From positions 1 through 21,994 of the forward strand of contig CAZEVY010000088.1 of NCBI GenBank assembly GCA_964515555.1: a DNA stretch of 21,994 bases, written 5' to 3'. The position numbers were made by a program, and so were the translations under genes. This document shows, in pieces, positions 1 to 10,258 of this stretch (position 1 is its first letter; each line of letters begins with the position of its first letter). The notes beneath the pieces are model-generated. The model had not been told where the DNA came from. It did no database searches and worked only from the letters and a program-made list of their open reading frames with translations. The stretch comes from CAZEVY01 sp964515555 (lineage in GTDB: Bacteria; Acidobacteriota; Terriglobia; Bryobacterales; Bryobacteraceae).

Positions 1-13
1 TCCGCCCCCAATT

Positions 14-1369
14 ATGTATGCTGTTCCCATGCCGGCCACACGACGCAAGTTCATCCAGGCGGGCGCCGGCGGCGTCTTCCTGCTCGACGTCGTCCCCTCG
101 CGCGTTCTCGGACTCCAGGGACAAACGCCGCCCAGCGACACCGTAAACTTCGGCCACATCGGCATCGGCGGCCGGGGCCGCGGATTCCTCCGCCGCGAAG
201 CCAACGTGGGACAGCAGGTTCCGGCGTCGCCCAATCTCGGTGGCGACGGCACGCGCATGCTGCGACCCGGCCGCTCCGTCGCCCTCTGCGACGTCGATCC
301 CGCGCGCCTCGACCAGGCCGCCACTCAGACCGGCGGGCGCCCGAAACTCTACAAGGACTTCCGGCGGCTCCTCGAAGACAAGGACGTCGACGCTGTGTAC
401 ATCGCTTCGCCCGACCACTGGCACGCGCTCATGACCATCATGTCCTGCCAGGCTGGCAAGGACGTGTATTGCGAAAAGCCCGCCTCGAACACCATCGAGG
501 AGGGACGCGCCATGGTCGCCGCCGCCGACCGTTACGGGCGCGTCGTGCAGATCGGCTCGCAGGGGCGCTCACAGACCGCCGCCTGGCAGGCCGCCAACTA
601 CATCCGCGGCGGCCGCCTCGGCCGCGTGAGCAAGGTCACCTGCTGGCACTACGCCAGTCCCGCCGGCGACTGGACGCCCGACGGTGAGCCGCCCTCCGGC
701 ATGGACTACGACATGTGGGTCGGCCCCGCGCGCTGGACACCATACAACAGCCGCCGCACCCACGGGTCCTTCCGGTGGATGATCGATTTCGGCGGCGGCC
801 AGATTCGCGACCGCGGCGCCCACGTCATGAGCATCGCCAACTGGATCATGGACTGCGACGCCACCGGCCCCGTCAGCATCGAAGCCAAAGGCGCCCCGCC
901 CTCCGACGGCATGTACGATTCCGCCGTCACCATGGAGGTCGTCTACGAATTCCGGAATCCCGACTGGACGCTGGTGTGGGCGCAGCCCGGCGTCGCCTCC
1001 GCCGAGATTGAAGCGCGCTACGGCGCCATCTATCACGGCGACCAGGGACGTCTGACCGTCACCCTCGGCGACGGCGCCGGCACGGCCACCGAGCAGAAGG
1101 CCAAGGACTACGCCGCGCAATGCGACTGCGGCAAGGCCTTCCGCAGTCCCGGCCACAGCGAGAACTGGGAGGACTGCATCCGCACGCGCGAGAAACCTAT
1201 CATGCACATGGAGGCCGGACATCGCGTCGCGTCGCTGTGCATTCTCGGCAATATCGCGTTCCAATTGCAGCGGAAGCTGGAATGGGATGCGGTCAACGAA
1301 CGCTTCGTCGCCGACGACGAGGCCAATCGCATGTTGAGCCGGCCGGGCCGCGGGCCCTGGCACTTGTGA
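14..1369 (+). CDS. Tat-exported Gfo/Idh/MocA family oxidoreductase
   Basis: Predicted NAD(P)-dependent oxidoreductase of the Gfo/Idh/MocA family, which usually acts on sugars, inositols or related polyols; the substrate here cannot be told. The N-terminus carries a twin-arginine export signal (ATRRKFIQAG, then a hydrophobic stretch ending near VLGLQG). A Rossmann fold follows with the glycine-rich segment GIGGRGRGF around residue 50, then the nucleotide-binding region LCDVDPARLD. The family hallmark VYCEKPAS lies at about 151-158, with the EKP lysine at 155. Length of 451 residues is normal for the exported acidobacterial and planctomycetal members. The start is ambiguous: ATG at 14 or the in-frame ATG at 29 (MPATRRKF), which places the Tat motif closer to the N-terminus and may be the true start; no clear ribosome-binding site supports either. 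Only 9 bp separate it from the HEAT-repeat gene, so the two are probably cotranscribed. Confidence 0.88.
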   Translation: MYAVPMPATRRKFIQAGAGGVFLLDVVPSRVLGLQGQTPPSDTVNFGHIGIGGRGRGFLRREANVGQQVPASPNLGGDGTRMLRPGRSVALCDVDPARLDQAATQTGGRPKLYKDFRRLLEDKDVDAVYIASPDHWHALMTIMSCQAGKDVYCEKPASNTIEEGRAMVAAADRYGRVVQIGSQGRSQTAAWQAANYIRGGRLGRVSKVTCWHYASPAGDWTPDGEPPSGMDYDMWVGPARWTPYNSRRTHGSFRWMIDFGGGQIRDRGAHVMSIANWIMDCDATGPVSIEAKGAPPSDGMYDSAVTMEVVYEFRNPDWTLVWAQPGVASAEIEARYGAIYHGDQGRLTVTLGDGAGTATEQKAKDYAAQCDCGKAFRSPGHSENWEDCIRTREKPIMHMEAGHRVASLCILGNIAFQLQRKLEWDAVNERFVADDEANRMLSRPGRGPWHL

Positions 1370-1378
1370 GGTGTTGAC

Positions 1379-2266
1379 ATGGCCGACGACAAGCAGTTTC
1401 TCCTCGACCTCGAAAGCGACGTCCCCGAAACCAGGTTCGGCGCCTGGCGCCTGGCGGGCGAAGTCTCGCCGGCGGTCATCCCGCAACTCGGCAAACTCGC
1501 CGCCTCCGCGAAACCCGGCGTCGCCAAGGCGGCGCGCGAGGCGCTCACCACCATGGTGCATTCTGTCGGCAAGGACCCGTCCGCACCGCGCCGCGGGCCC
1601 GTCGTGCACGGCCTGATGGGACTCGCCGCGGAAGGTCCGTTCGCGGTGCGCGCGCACGCCCTGCGTCTGCTCTCCGTCGTAGCGGGCGAGCGTGAAGTCC
1701 CGGGGATCGCCAAGACGCTCGCCGATGCCGATCTCCGCGAGGAGGCCGTCTACGCCATCGAACGAATTCCGGGCGAAGCTTCGAACGCCGCGCTCATCGC
1801 CGCGTACAAGACCGCGAAGGACGACTTCAAGCCGCGCCTGCTGGCCGCGCTCGGACATCGCCGCGCCGCAGGCGCCGTCGAGCTATGCGTCGAGGCCATG
1901 CGATCGCCCAGCAAGGAAATCGCCGCCGCCGGCGTGCGCGCCTTCGGCCGCATCGGCCGCCGCCCCATCGGGCCGATTCGCCCGCCCGACGAGAAGACGC
2001 TGTCGGACTGGGAACGCGTCGACCAGATCGACAGCCTGCTGCGTTACGCCGACGCACAGGCGCGCGAGGGCGCCGCCGCCGAAGCTCTGCGTGTCTACCG
2101 CACCGCTCTCGATCGCCCTGAGGAGCACTGGCAGTGCGCCGCCATTATCGGCATCGCGAAGATTGGAACCGCCGAGGCCGCGGCCGCGATTCTTCCGAAG
2201 CTGAAGAGTCCGCACCGCAACGTGCGCATCGCCGCCGCCAACGCCTGGAAACGGATGGCCGGCTAG
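1379..2266 (+). CDS. HEAT-repeat domain protein
   Basis: A 295-residue protein built almost entirely of alanine-rich helical repeats, typical of HEAT or PBS-lyase HEAT-like solenoids. Helix pairs recur about every 30-35 residues, for example AVRAHALRLLSVVAG, DLREEAVYAIERIPG, IAAAGVRAFGRIG and the final VRIAAANAWKRMAG. Such solenoids serve as protein-protein scaffolds; no catalytic motif is seen. There is no signal peptide, so the product is probably cytoplasmic even though its upstream neighbour is exported. The ATG at 1379 has a GAGGTG ribosome-binding site 5-6 nt upstream that overlaps the stop codon of the oxidoreductase gene, which supports this start and translational coupling. The partner is unknown. 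HEAT proteins are often found next to Gfo/Idh oxidoreductases in Acidobacteriota and Planctomycetota (recalled, not checked). Confidence 0.8.
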   Translation: MADDKQFLLDLESDVPETRFGAWRLAGEVSPAVIPQLGKLAASAKPGVAKAAREALTTMVHSVGKDPSAPRRGPVVHGLMGLAAEGPFAVRAHALRLLSVVAGEREVPGIAKTLADADLREEAVYAIERIPGEASNAALIAAYKTAKDDFKPRLLAALGHRRAAGAVELCVEAMRSPSKEIAAAGVRAFGRIGRRPIGPIRPPDEKTLSDWERVDQIDSLLRYADAQAREGAAAEALRVYRTALDRPEEHWQCAAIIGIAKIGTAEAAAAILPKLKSPHRNVRIAAANAWKRMAG

Positions 2267-2270
2267 TCCC

Positions 2271-2308
2271 GCTGCTAGCTGACCGCTGACAGCTGATAGC
2301 TGACCGCT
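2271..2308 (+). repeat. GCTGAYA-type 7-bp tandem repeat at a convergent junction
   Basis: About 5.4 copies of a heptad are visible: GCTGCTA (2271), GCTGACC (2278), GCTGACA (2285), GCTGATA (2292), GCTGACC (2299), then GCT. The tract starts 4 bp after the HEAT gene stop and runs into the stop codon of the convergent aldehyde dehydrogenase. Because 7 is 1 modulo 3, the TGA in successive units falls in all three plus-strand frames (2280, 2287, 2294). Its function is unknown. Confidence 0.8.
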
Positions 2309-3770
2309 ACCCCTTCCAGCACACCAGCTTCGCCTCGGTCATCTCCTCGATCGCGTATTTCGGTCCCTCGCGGCCCGTACCCGACATCTTCACGCCGCCA
2401 TACGGCATGTGGTCGACGCGATATTGCGGGACCTCGTTGATCATGAATCCGCCGACGTGCACGCGCCGGGCGGCGGTGAACGCCTTTGCGAGGTCGCGCG
2501 TGTAGATGCCGGCCTGCAAGCCGTAGTCGGAGGCGTTGACGCGGTCGATGGCCTCGTCGAGGGTGTCGTAGGAGTTGATCCCGACGACGGGGCCGAACGC
2601 CTCCCGGCAGGCCAGCTTGGCCGAGGGTGGAACGTCGGTCAGCACCGCGGGTTCCACCGTCGCACGCCGCCGCGCGCCCCCGGCGACGAGCTTCGCGCCC
2701 TCATCGACGGCCTCGTGAATCCAACCCTCGACGCGCTCCGCCTCGGCGGGCGTGATCAACGAACTGACTTCGGTCTCCGGGTCGTGCGGGTGTCCGATGC
2801 GCAGGCGCCGCGCCGTCTCCACGAAGCGCTCCACGAACGCCTCGCGAATCCGCCGGTGCACGTATATGCGCTGCACGGAGATGCAGACCTGGCCGGAGTG
2901 GGCGAAGCTGCCGGTGACACAACGCGGCACGGCCTCGTCGAGATCGGCGTCATCCTCGACGATCACCGCCGAGTTGCTGCCGAGCTCCAATGTCACGCGC
3001 TTCATCCCCGCCAGGTTCCGGATGCGCAGGCCGACCTCGGCGCTCCCGGTGAACGTGATCATCGCGATGTCGCGATGGAACGTCAGCAGGTCGCCGATGG
3101 CGCCGCCGGGGCCGGTGACGACGTTGAGCGCGCCGCGCGGCAGGCCGCAGCCCTCGAAAATCTCCGCCATCAGCACGGCGCTGATGGGAGTCGCCGAGGC
3201 GGGTTTGTGAATCACCGCGTTCCCGCCGGCGATGGCCGGGCCGATCTTGTGCATCGCGAGATTCAGCGGAAAGTTGAACGGCGTGATGGCGGCGACCACG
3301 CCGAGCGGCTCGCGCACTGTCATCGCCCAGCGGCCCTTGCCGGCCGGGGCCGCGTCCATCGGCACCACCTCGCCGGCGAGGCGATGGGCTTCCTCGGCGG
3401 AGAACGCCAGCGTCTGCGCGGAGCGGTCGACTTCGAGGCGCGCTTCCCGGATGGGCTTGCCGCACTCGGAGCTGACAGCCAGCGCCAGTTCGTCCTTGCG
3501 CGCTGCGGCCTGCTCGGAGGCGCGCCTCAGGATGGTGGCGCGCTCGTCGCGTGTGAGCTCGCGCATGACGGGAGCTGCGGCACGGGCGCTGTCGACGGCG
3601 GCCTCCACCTGCTCGCGCGCGGCGCGGAACACGCAGCCCACTTCGGCGCCGTCGTAGGGAAGCTCCACCACCTGGCGGTCGGGCGTCGTCACCGGCTGGC
3701 CGCCGATGCGCATCGGGTAGTCCATACCTGGATGGTAGTGGACGCTCGCGGTGGACGCGGGACCCGGCAT
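2307..3770 (-). CDS. NAD(P)-dependent aldehyde dehydrogenase
   Basis: Aldehyde dehydrogenase superfamily enzyme oxidising an aldehyde to the acid or acyl product with NAD(P). In the 487-residue form the motifs are ITPFNFPLN (Asn166), the cofactor segment TFTGSAEVG, LELGSNSA with general-base Glu262, SGQVCISVQ with catalytic Cys296, and CREAFGPVV with the second conserved Glu390. The full length is normal. The SGQVCISVQR context resembles the lactaldehyde and semialdehyde-like branch, but the substrate cannot be assigned. Start choice is open. ATG at 3770 has GAGGA 6 nt upstream on the minus strand, while the in-frame ATG at 3725 (MDYPMRIGG) fits the usual beginning of the fold and has TACCAT 6 nt before it. 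It faces the nucleoside hydrolase gene divergently and is not obviously functionally linked to it. Confidence 0.92.
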   Translation of the reverse strand: MPGPASTASVHYHPGMDYPMRIGGQPVTTPDRQVVELPYDGAEVGCVFRAAREQVEAAVDSARAAAPVMRELTRDERATILRRASEQAAARKDELALAVSSECGKPIREARLEVDRSAQTLAFSAEEAHRLAGEVVPMDAAPAGKGRWAMTVREPLGVVAAITPFNFPLNLAMHKIGPAIAGGNAVIHKPASATPISAVLMAEIFEGCGLPRGALNVVTGPGGAIGDLLTFHRDIAMITFTGSAEVGLRIRNLAGMKRVTLELGSNSAVIVEDDADLDEAVPRCVTGSFAHSGQVCISVQRIYVHRRIREAFVERFVETARRLRIGHPHDPETEVSSLITPAEAERVEGWIHEAVDEGAKLVAGGARRRATVEPAVLTDVPPSAKLACREAFGPVVGINSYDTLDEAIDRVNASDYGLQAGIYTRDLAKAFTAARRVHVGGFMINEVPQYRVDHMPYGGVKMSGTGREGPKYAIEEMTEAKLVCWKG

Positions 3771-3776
3771 CGCATA

Positions 3777-3790
3777 TCCTCAATCGAGGA
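3777..3790. promoter_or_regulatory. Palindromic ribosome-binding region between divergent genes
   Basis: TCCTC-aatc-GAGGA reads as a Shine-Dalgarno core on both strands. On plus, GAGGAG lies 5 nt before the ATG at 3797. On minus, GAGGA lies 6 nt before the ATG at 3770. The plus-strand site is convincing. Use of the minus-strand site depends on which aldehyde dehydrogenase start is real. Confidence 0.55.
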
Positions 3791-3796
3791 GAACCG

Positions 3797-4849
3797 ATGC
3801 AGTTTCCAGGCATGGGCCGCCCGCCGGTGGGCGTGATCTTCGACTGCGACATGGGCGCCGCGATCGACGATGCGCTGGCGATGGCGCTGCTCTATGCGCT
3901 CGACGGCAAGGGCGAGGTGCGCGTCGTCTCCGTCTCGACCAGCAAGCCGAACCTGAAGTCGGCGGCGCTTTGCGAGGTCATCGCGCGCTTCTACGCAGGG
4001 GCGGCTTCTGGCGCATTCGGAGCGGTGGGGCGGACGCTCCCGGTCGGCATGGCGCTCAAGGGCGACCCGGCCGACACGCCGATGCTGACGGCGCCGCTGG
4101 CGAAGAAGAACGCCGACGGAGCGCCGGTCTACAACCACGGCATCCAGAAGCTCACCGACACGGCCGAGTGTCCGGCGCTGATCCGCAACGCCTTGACGTC
4201 GCAGCAGGATCAGAACTCGATGGTGATCGCCGTGGGTCCGCTGACGAACCTGGCGGCGGTGATGGCGCTTCCCGATTCGAAGGGCTGGATCGAGCGCAAG
4301 GTGAAACACCTCACGGTGATGGGCGGCAACTTCGCCGGCGGCGAGCCGGAATTCAACATCAAGGCCGACATCGCCGCTGCCAAGAAGGTGTTCGCCGAGT
4401 GGCCGACGCCGATCGCCGTCTCGGGCTTCGAGGTTGGCGCGGAGCTGCTGTATCCGGGCGCCAGCATCGAGAAGGATTTCGCGTGGGCGCCGGATCATCC
4501 GGTCGTGGACGCTTATCGCGCGTACCAGAAAATGCCCTACGATACGCCGACCTGGGACCTAACCGCCGTGCTCCACGCGATCCGCCCGCAGGAGAATTAC
4601 TTCAAGCTGTCGGAGCCGGGCCGGATTACGGTGCTGGATGACGGACGCACGCGGTTCACGCCGTCGGCGGATGGGAAGCACCGGCACCTGATACTCGATC
4701 CGGCGCAGAAGGAGCGCATCGTCAAGACCTACGTCGAACTCGTGAGCGCCAAGCCGGTGCCGCGCGCTCCGCGCTTCCGCCGGCCGCAGGTGGACCAGCA
4801 GCAGCAGACACCGCCGCCAAAGCCCGCCGCTCCGAAGCCGATCGTGTGA
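3797..4849 (+). CDS. Nucleoside hydrolase-like protein
   Basis: Member of the inosine-uridine nucleoside hydrolase fold, which cleaves the N-glycosidic bond of ribonucleosides using a calcium ion bound by aspartates. The signature FDCDMGAAIDDALAM is at residues 15-29 (Asp16, Asp18, Asp24, Asp25). The region HLTVMGGNF, then EFNIKADIAAA, matches the family's substrate-binding segment. TWDLTAVL near residue 253 gives the C-terminal metal aspartate. Two departures are notable: the related pattern DTDIGNDxDD has Asp where Ala22 stands, and Trp replaces the His usual just before the last Asp in classical IU-hydrolases (the Trp-Asp form is common in the broader bacterial branch). The tail after about residue 315 is rich in proline and glutamine and looks disordered. 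There is no signal peptide. A GAGGAG site fixes the start. Specificity is unknown. Confidence 0.82.
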   Translation: MQFPGMGRPPVGVIFDCDMGAAIDDALAMALLYALDGKGEVRVVSVSTSKPNLKSAALCEVIARFYAGAASGAFGAVGRTLPVGMALKGDPADTPMLTAPLAKKNADGAPVYNHGIQKLTDTAECPALIRNALTSQQDQNSMVIAVGPLTNLAAVMALPDSKGWIERKVKHLTVMGGNFAGGEPEFNIKADIAAAKKVFAEWPTPIAVSGFEVGAELLYPGASIEKDFAWAPDHPVVDAYRAYQKMPYDTPTWDLTAVLHAIRPQENYFKLSEPGRITVLDDGRTRFTPSADGKHRHLILDPAQKERIVKTYVELVSAKPVPRAPRFRRPQVDQQQQTPPPKPAAPKPIV

Positions 4850-4856
4850 GTCGATT

Positions 4857-4873
4857 GACCGCTCCGTGCGGTC
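4857..4873 (+). terminator. Hairpin downstream of the nucleoside hydrolase gene
   Basis: GACCGC-tccgt-GCGGTC forms a perfect 6-bp stem with a 5-nt loop, 8 nt after the stop codon. It lies between two convergent genes. No T-tract follows, so intrinsic termination is only a possibility. Confidence 0.4.
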
Positions 4874-4901
4874 GGGCTCGTTGCGTTCGGCGTAACTGGC
4901 G

Positions 4902-5765
4902 CTAGGCCGCGCCGTGCTTCCTGAACCAGGCTTGCAACTTCTCCCAGGCGTCGGCGGCCGCGGCCTTGTCGTAGGTCGGGCGGTAGTCGGCGTGAAAGCC
5001 GTGGTCGGCGTCGGGATAGACGACGATCTCGGAGTTCCTGCCGGCCGCCTTCAGCGCCGCGCGCATCTTCTCGACGGTGTCGAGGGGGATGCCCTGGTCC
5101 CTGCCGCCGTAAAGACCGAGCACCGGCGCCTTGAGGTCGCCGGCCAGGTCGACCGGATGTCTCGGCGTGTTCTGCGACGCCTGCCCCACGAGCCGCCCGT
5201 ACCAGGCGCCGCCGGCCTTCACGCGCGGATTGTGCGCCGCGTAGAGCCAGGTGACGCGGCCGCCCCAGCAGAAGCCGGTGACCGCCAGCCTGGTGGCGTC
5301 GCCTTTGCCGGACTTCGCGGCCCAATCGACGGCGGCGTCGAGGTCGGACATCACCTGGGAATCGGGCACGCGCGAGACCACTTTGGCGATGATCTCGCCG
5401 ATGTTGGTCATCTTGGAGACGTCGCCCTCGCGCGCGTACATCTCCGGCGCCACGGCCAGGTGTCCGAGCTTGGCGAAACGGCGGCAGACGTCCTTGATGT
5501 GCTCGTGGACGCCGAAGATCTCCTGTACCACCAGCACCACCGGGTATCGTCCGGCGCGCGAGGGGACGGCGCGGTAGGCGGGGATTTCGCCCCCGGAGAC
5601 GGGGATCTTCACTTCGCCGGCCTCGATTCCGGCGCTGTCGGTGACGACGGTCTGTGCCGAGACCGGCGAAACGGCGGCGGCGAATCCGGCGGCGAGCTTG
5701 GTCATAACGAAGCGGCGGCGGTCCAGGTCTTCGCTGGGCAGCAGGCTGAAAATGTCTTCCTTCAT
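4902..5765 (-). CDS. Exported dienelactone hydrolase family protein
   Basis: Alpha/beta hydrolase of the dienelactone hydrolase (carboxymethylenebutenolidase) family, which opens lactone rings such as dienelactone in chlorocatechol breakdown; many paralogues have other ester substrates. The catalytic set is visible: Glu82 in VQEIFGVHEH, nucleophile Cys166 in GFCWGGRV, Asp223 in GGRDQGIP and His255 in DADHGFHADY. The N-terminus has a twin-arginine signal (DRRRFVMTK followed by a hydrophobic run to SAQT), so the enzyme is probably periplasmic, unlike classical cytoplasmic DLH. Length of 287 is the normal domain plus the leader. It begins 4 bp after the recN stop and is probably cotranscribed with it. 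A TACAAT hexamer 6 nt before its ATG could also give a separate leaderless transcript. No Shine-Dalgarno is present. Confidence 0.88.
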   Translation of the reverse strand: MKEDIFSLLPSEDLDRRRFVMTKLAAGFAAAVSPVSAQTVVTDSAGIEAGEVKIPVSGGEIPAYRAVPSRAGRYPVVLVVQEIFGVHEHIKDVCRRFAKLGHLAVAPEMYAREGDVSKMTNIGEIIAKVVSRVPDSQVMSDLDAAVDWAAKSGKGDATRLAVTGFCWGGRVTWLYAAHNPRVKAGGAWYGRLVGQASQNTPRHPVDLAGDLKAPVLGLYGGRDQGIPLDTVEKMRAALKAAGRNSEIVVYPDADHGFHADYRPTYDKAAAADAWEKLQAWFRKHGAA

Positions 5766-5769
5766 CCGG

Positions 5770-7446
5770 CTATTGTACGCCGAGTTTCATCAATTGTTCG
5801 GCGTGCCGCAGCGCTTCGGGCGTCAGCCGCTGGCCGCTGAGCATCCTGCCGATCTCGCGCTTGCGCTCATCGCCGGAAAGCTCGCGGATCGACGCCATGG
5901 TGCGGCCACGCGACTCCGCCTTCTCGACGCGATAGTGATGGTCGGCGAAGCTGGCGATCTGCGCCAGGTGCGTCACGCACAGGACCTGGTTGGAGGCGGC
6001 GATCCCCTTTAAACGGCGGCCGACCGTCTCGGCGGTGGCGCCGCCGATGCCGGCGTCGACCTCGTCGAAGACCAGGGTGCGGCCCGCTTCCGGCGGACCT
6101 TCCCGCGCGGACTCGAGCGCGCAGGTCTTCAGCGCCAGCGCCATGCGCGAGAGCTCGCCGCCCGAGGCGATTTCCTCGAGCGGCCGCGGCGCTTCGCCGG
6201 CGTTGGCCGAGATCAGGAACCGGACGGTTTCGACGCCTCGCGCCGACGCCTCCACGGCCGCCATCTCGATCCGGAACACGGCGCGCTCCATGGCGAGCTG
6301 CCGCAACTCGGCGGCCACGCGCTTTTCCAGCCTTCGCGCCGCCTCCTGCCTCCGCGCCGAGAGCTTCGCCGCCGCCGCGCGGAAGGCGTCGCCCAGTTCC
6401 TCGCGCGCAGCCTCCAGTTCCGCGCGCCGCTCGCCGGACTGCTCGAGCGCCGCGAGATTGGCCCGCACCTCCTCGAGGTACGCCAGCGTCTGTTCGATGC
6501 CCGGACCGTACTTGCGCTTCAGCTTGTCGAGCGCGGCCAGGCGAGTCTCGATGGCATCGAGGCGGGCAGGGTCGGCCTCGAGCTTGCCGAGGTAGGAGCG
6601 CAGTTGAAACGCGGCTTCCTCGACGGCGGCCTCGGCGGGACTGAGCGTATCGAGAGTTGCGGAGAGACTGGCGTCGAACCGCGCGATCTCGTCGAGCCGC
6701 TTGCGGGCCTGCCGTAGCTGCGCCGCCGCCGCCGCCGGAGCCTCGTAGAGCGCCTGAAACGCCAGCCGCGCATTCTCCTCGATGCGCGCGACGTTCTGAA
6801 GAACGCGGCGCTCGGCGTCGAGCGCGGCGTCCTCGCCGGCGCGCAGGGCGGCGGCCTCGATCTCGTTCTTCTGAAAACTCCAGAGGTCGGCCAGGCGGAA
6901 CTTCTCCTGCTCGCGCGCGTCGAGTTCGGCGATCAGGCGCTCGCACTCGCGCCAGCGCCCGAAGGCGGCGGCGGTCGCGGCGGCCAACTCGCCGGCGCCA
7001 CCGAACTGGTCGAGCGTCTCGAGCTGCGAATCGGCGGAGAACAGGCGCTGCTGGTCGTGTTGGCCGTGGATGTCGCCCAAGGCGCCGGAGATGCTTCGCA
7101 GCAGGGCCGCCGTCACCGGGCGGCTGCCGATGAAGGCGCGCGACTTGCCTCCGGCCAGAACCTCGCGGACGATGAGCAGCTCGCCGTCCTCCCACTCGAC
7201 GCCGGCCTCTTCGAGCGCGGCCCGCGCGGCGGCGGGCACGTCGAAGATGCCCGATATTCGCGCGCGGTCGGCGCCGGTGCGCACCATGCCGGGCGAAGCG
7301 CGTCCGCCGAGCAGCAGCGCGAGCGCGTCCACGACGATCGACTTGCCGCTGCCGGTCTCGCCCGTCAGCAGGTTGAGCCCGCCGTGGAAGCGAACTTGGA
7401 TCCGCTCGATGACGGCGTAGTTTTCTACCACCAGGTCGTGCAGCAC
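5770..7446 (-). CDS. recN: DNA repair protein RecN
   Basis: SMC-like ATPase that acts early in double-strand break repair by homologous recombination. The N-terminal head half has Walker A GETGSGKS at residues 29-36, followed by the RecN-typical segment IGSRPVTAALLR and GDIHGQHDQQ. A long Ala/Glu/Arg-rich central part (about 190-380) gives the coiled-coil arms. The C-terminal head has the ABC signature ASGGELSRMAL near 424-434, Walker B TLVFDEVDAGIGG near 453-465 and the following CVTHLAQIASFADHH switch. Length of 558 residues is standard. Translation starts at GTG 7446. There is no Shine-Dalgarno, but a perfect TATAAT lies 8 nt upstream. It heads a two-gene unit with the dienelactone hydrolase, a pairing with no evident functional logic. 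No recognisable LexA box was seen upstream. Confidence 0.97.
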   Translation of the reverse strand: MLHDLVVENYAVIERIQVRFHGGLNLLTGETGSGKSIVVDALALLLGGRASPGMVRTGADRARISGIFDVPAAARAALEEAGVEWEDGELLIVREVLAGGKSRAFIGSRPVTAALLRSISGALGDIHGQHDQQRLFSADSQLETLDQFGGAGELAAATAAAFGRWRECERLIAELDAREQEKFRLADLWSFQKNEIEAAALRAGEDAALDAERRVLQNVARIEENARLAFQALYEAPAAAAAQLRQARKRLDEIARFDASLSATLDTLSPAEAAVEEAAFQLRSYLGKLEADPARLDAIETRLAALDKLKRKYGPGIEQTLAYLEEVRANLAALEQSGERRAELEAAREELGDAFRAAAAKLSARRQEAARRLEKRVAAELRQLAMERAVFRIEMAAVEASARGVETVRFLISANAGEAPRPLEEIASGGELSRMALALKTCALESAREGPPEAGRTLVFDEVDAGIGGATAETVGRRLKGIAASNQVLCVTHLAQIASFADHHYRVEKAESRGRTMASIRELSGDERKREIGRMLSGQRLTPEALRHAEQLMKLGVQ

Positions 7447-7454
7447 TGCTGGAG

Positions 7455-7460
7455 ATTATA
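7455..7460 (-). promoter_or_regulatory. -10 box of recN (TATAAT)
   Basis: A perfect TATAAT on the minus strand ends 8 nt before the recN GTG, so transcription would begin at or within a nucleotide or two of the start codon. No convincing -35 hexamer is seen 16-18 bp upstream, which would fit activator dependence or a weak basal promoter. Confidence 0.6.
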
Positions 7461-7500
7461 CGAAGGATGGCCGCGCGCGGATCTAGGCCTCATCGGACAA

Positions 7501-7528
7501 TGAGACTGTGATGTTCCTCACAGTTTCA
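7501..7528. promoter_or_regulatory. CRP/FNR-type operator dyad TGTGA-N6-TCACA
   Basis: The core at 7507-7522 is TGTGA-tgttcc-TCACA, an exact match to the consensus half-sites recognised by CRP-family regulators. The symmetry extends outward to an 11-bp arm on each side (7501-7511 and 7518-7528) with one G/T mismatch. The dyad lies in the 175-bp gap between divergent recN and the kinase operon. Its centre is about 67 bp upstream of the expected recN transcription start and about 95 bp upstream of the one expected for the kinase gene, so either could be controlled. No regulator gene of this family is in the window. Confidence 0.6.
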
Positions 7529-7597
7529 CTGTATCTCGCGGCCCAGCCCGGTTCTCGCCGGCCGCCCCGAGGCACAAGTCACGACACCGACCGCTGC

Positions 7598-7603
7598 TAT
7601 CAT
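7598..7603 (+). promoter_or_regulatory. Putative -10 box of the kinase operon (TATCAT)
   Basis: TATCAT differs from the consensus at one position and lies 18 nt before the ATG at 7622, giving a leader of roughly 12 nt. No good -35 hexamer is visible at the proper distance, and no clear Shine-Dalgarno precedes the ATG. Confidence 0.35.
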
Positions 7604-7621
7604 TACCGTGAGCCCGCCTGA

Positions 7622-10254
<2,633 letters not shown>

Positions 10255-10258
<4 letters not shown>

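Noticed and set aside
569..1858. Open frame of 429 codons on the minus strand across the oxidoreductase and HEAT genes
   Set aside because: It crosses two clear plus-strand genes, and its translation is Gly/Ala/Arg-rich without recognisable motifs.
7447..7621. LexA/SOS box upstream of recN
   Set aside because: Neither the proteobacterial CTGT-N8-ACAG nor the Gram-positive GAAC-N4-GTTC type is present; the only clear dyad is the CRP-type one.
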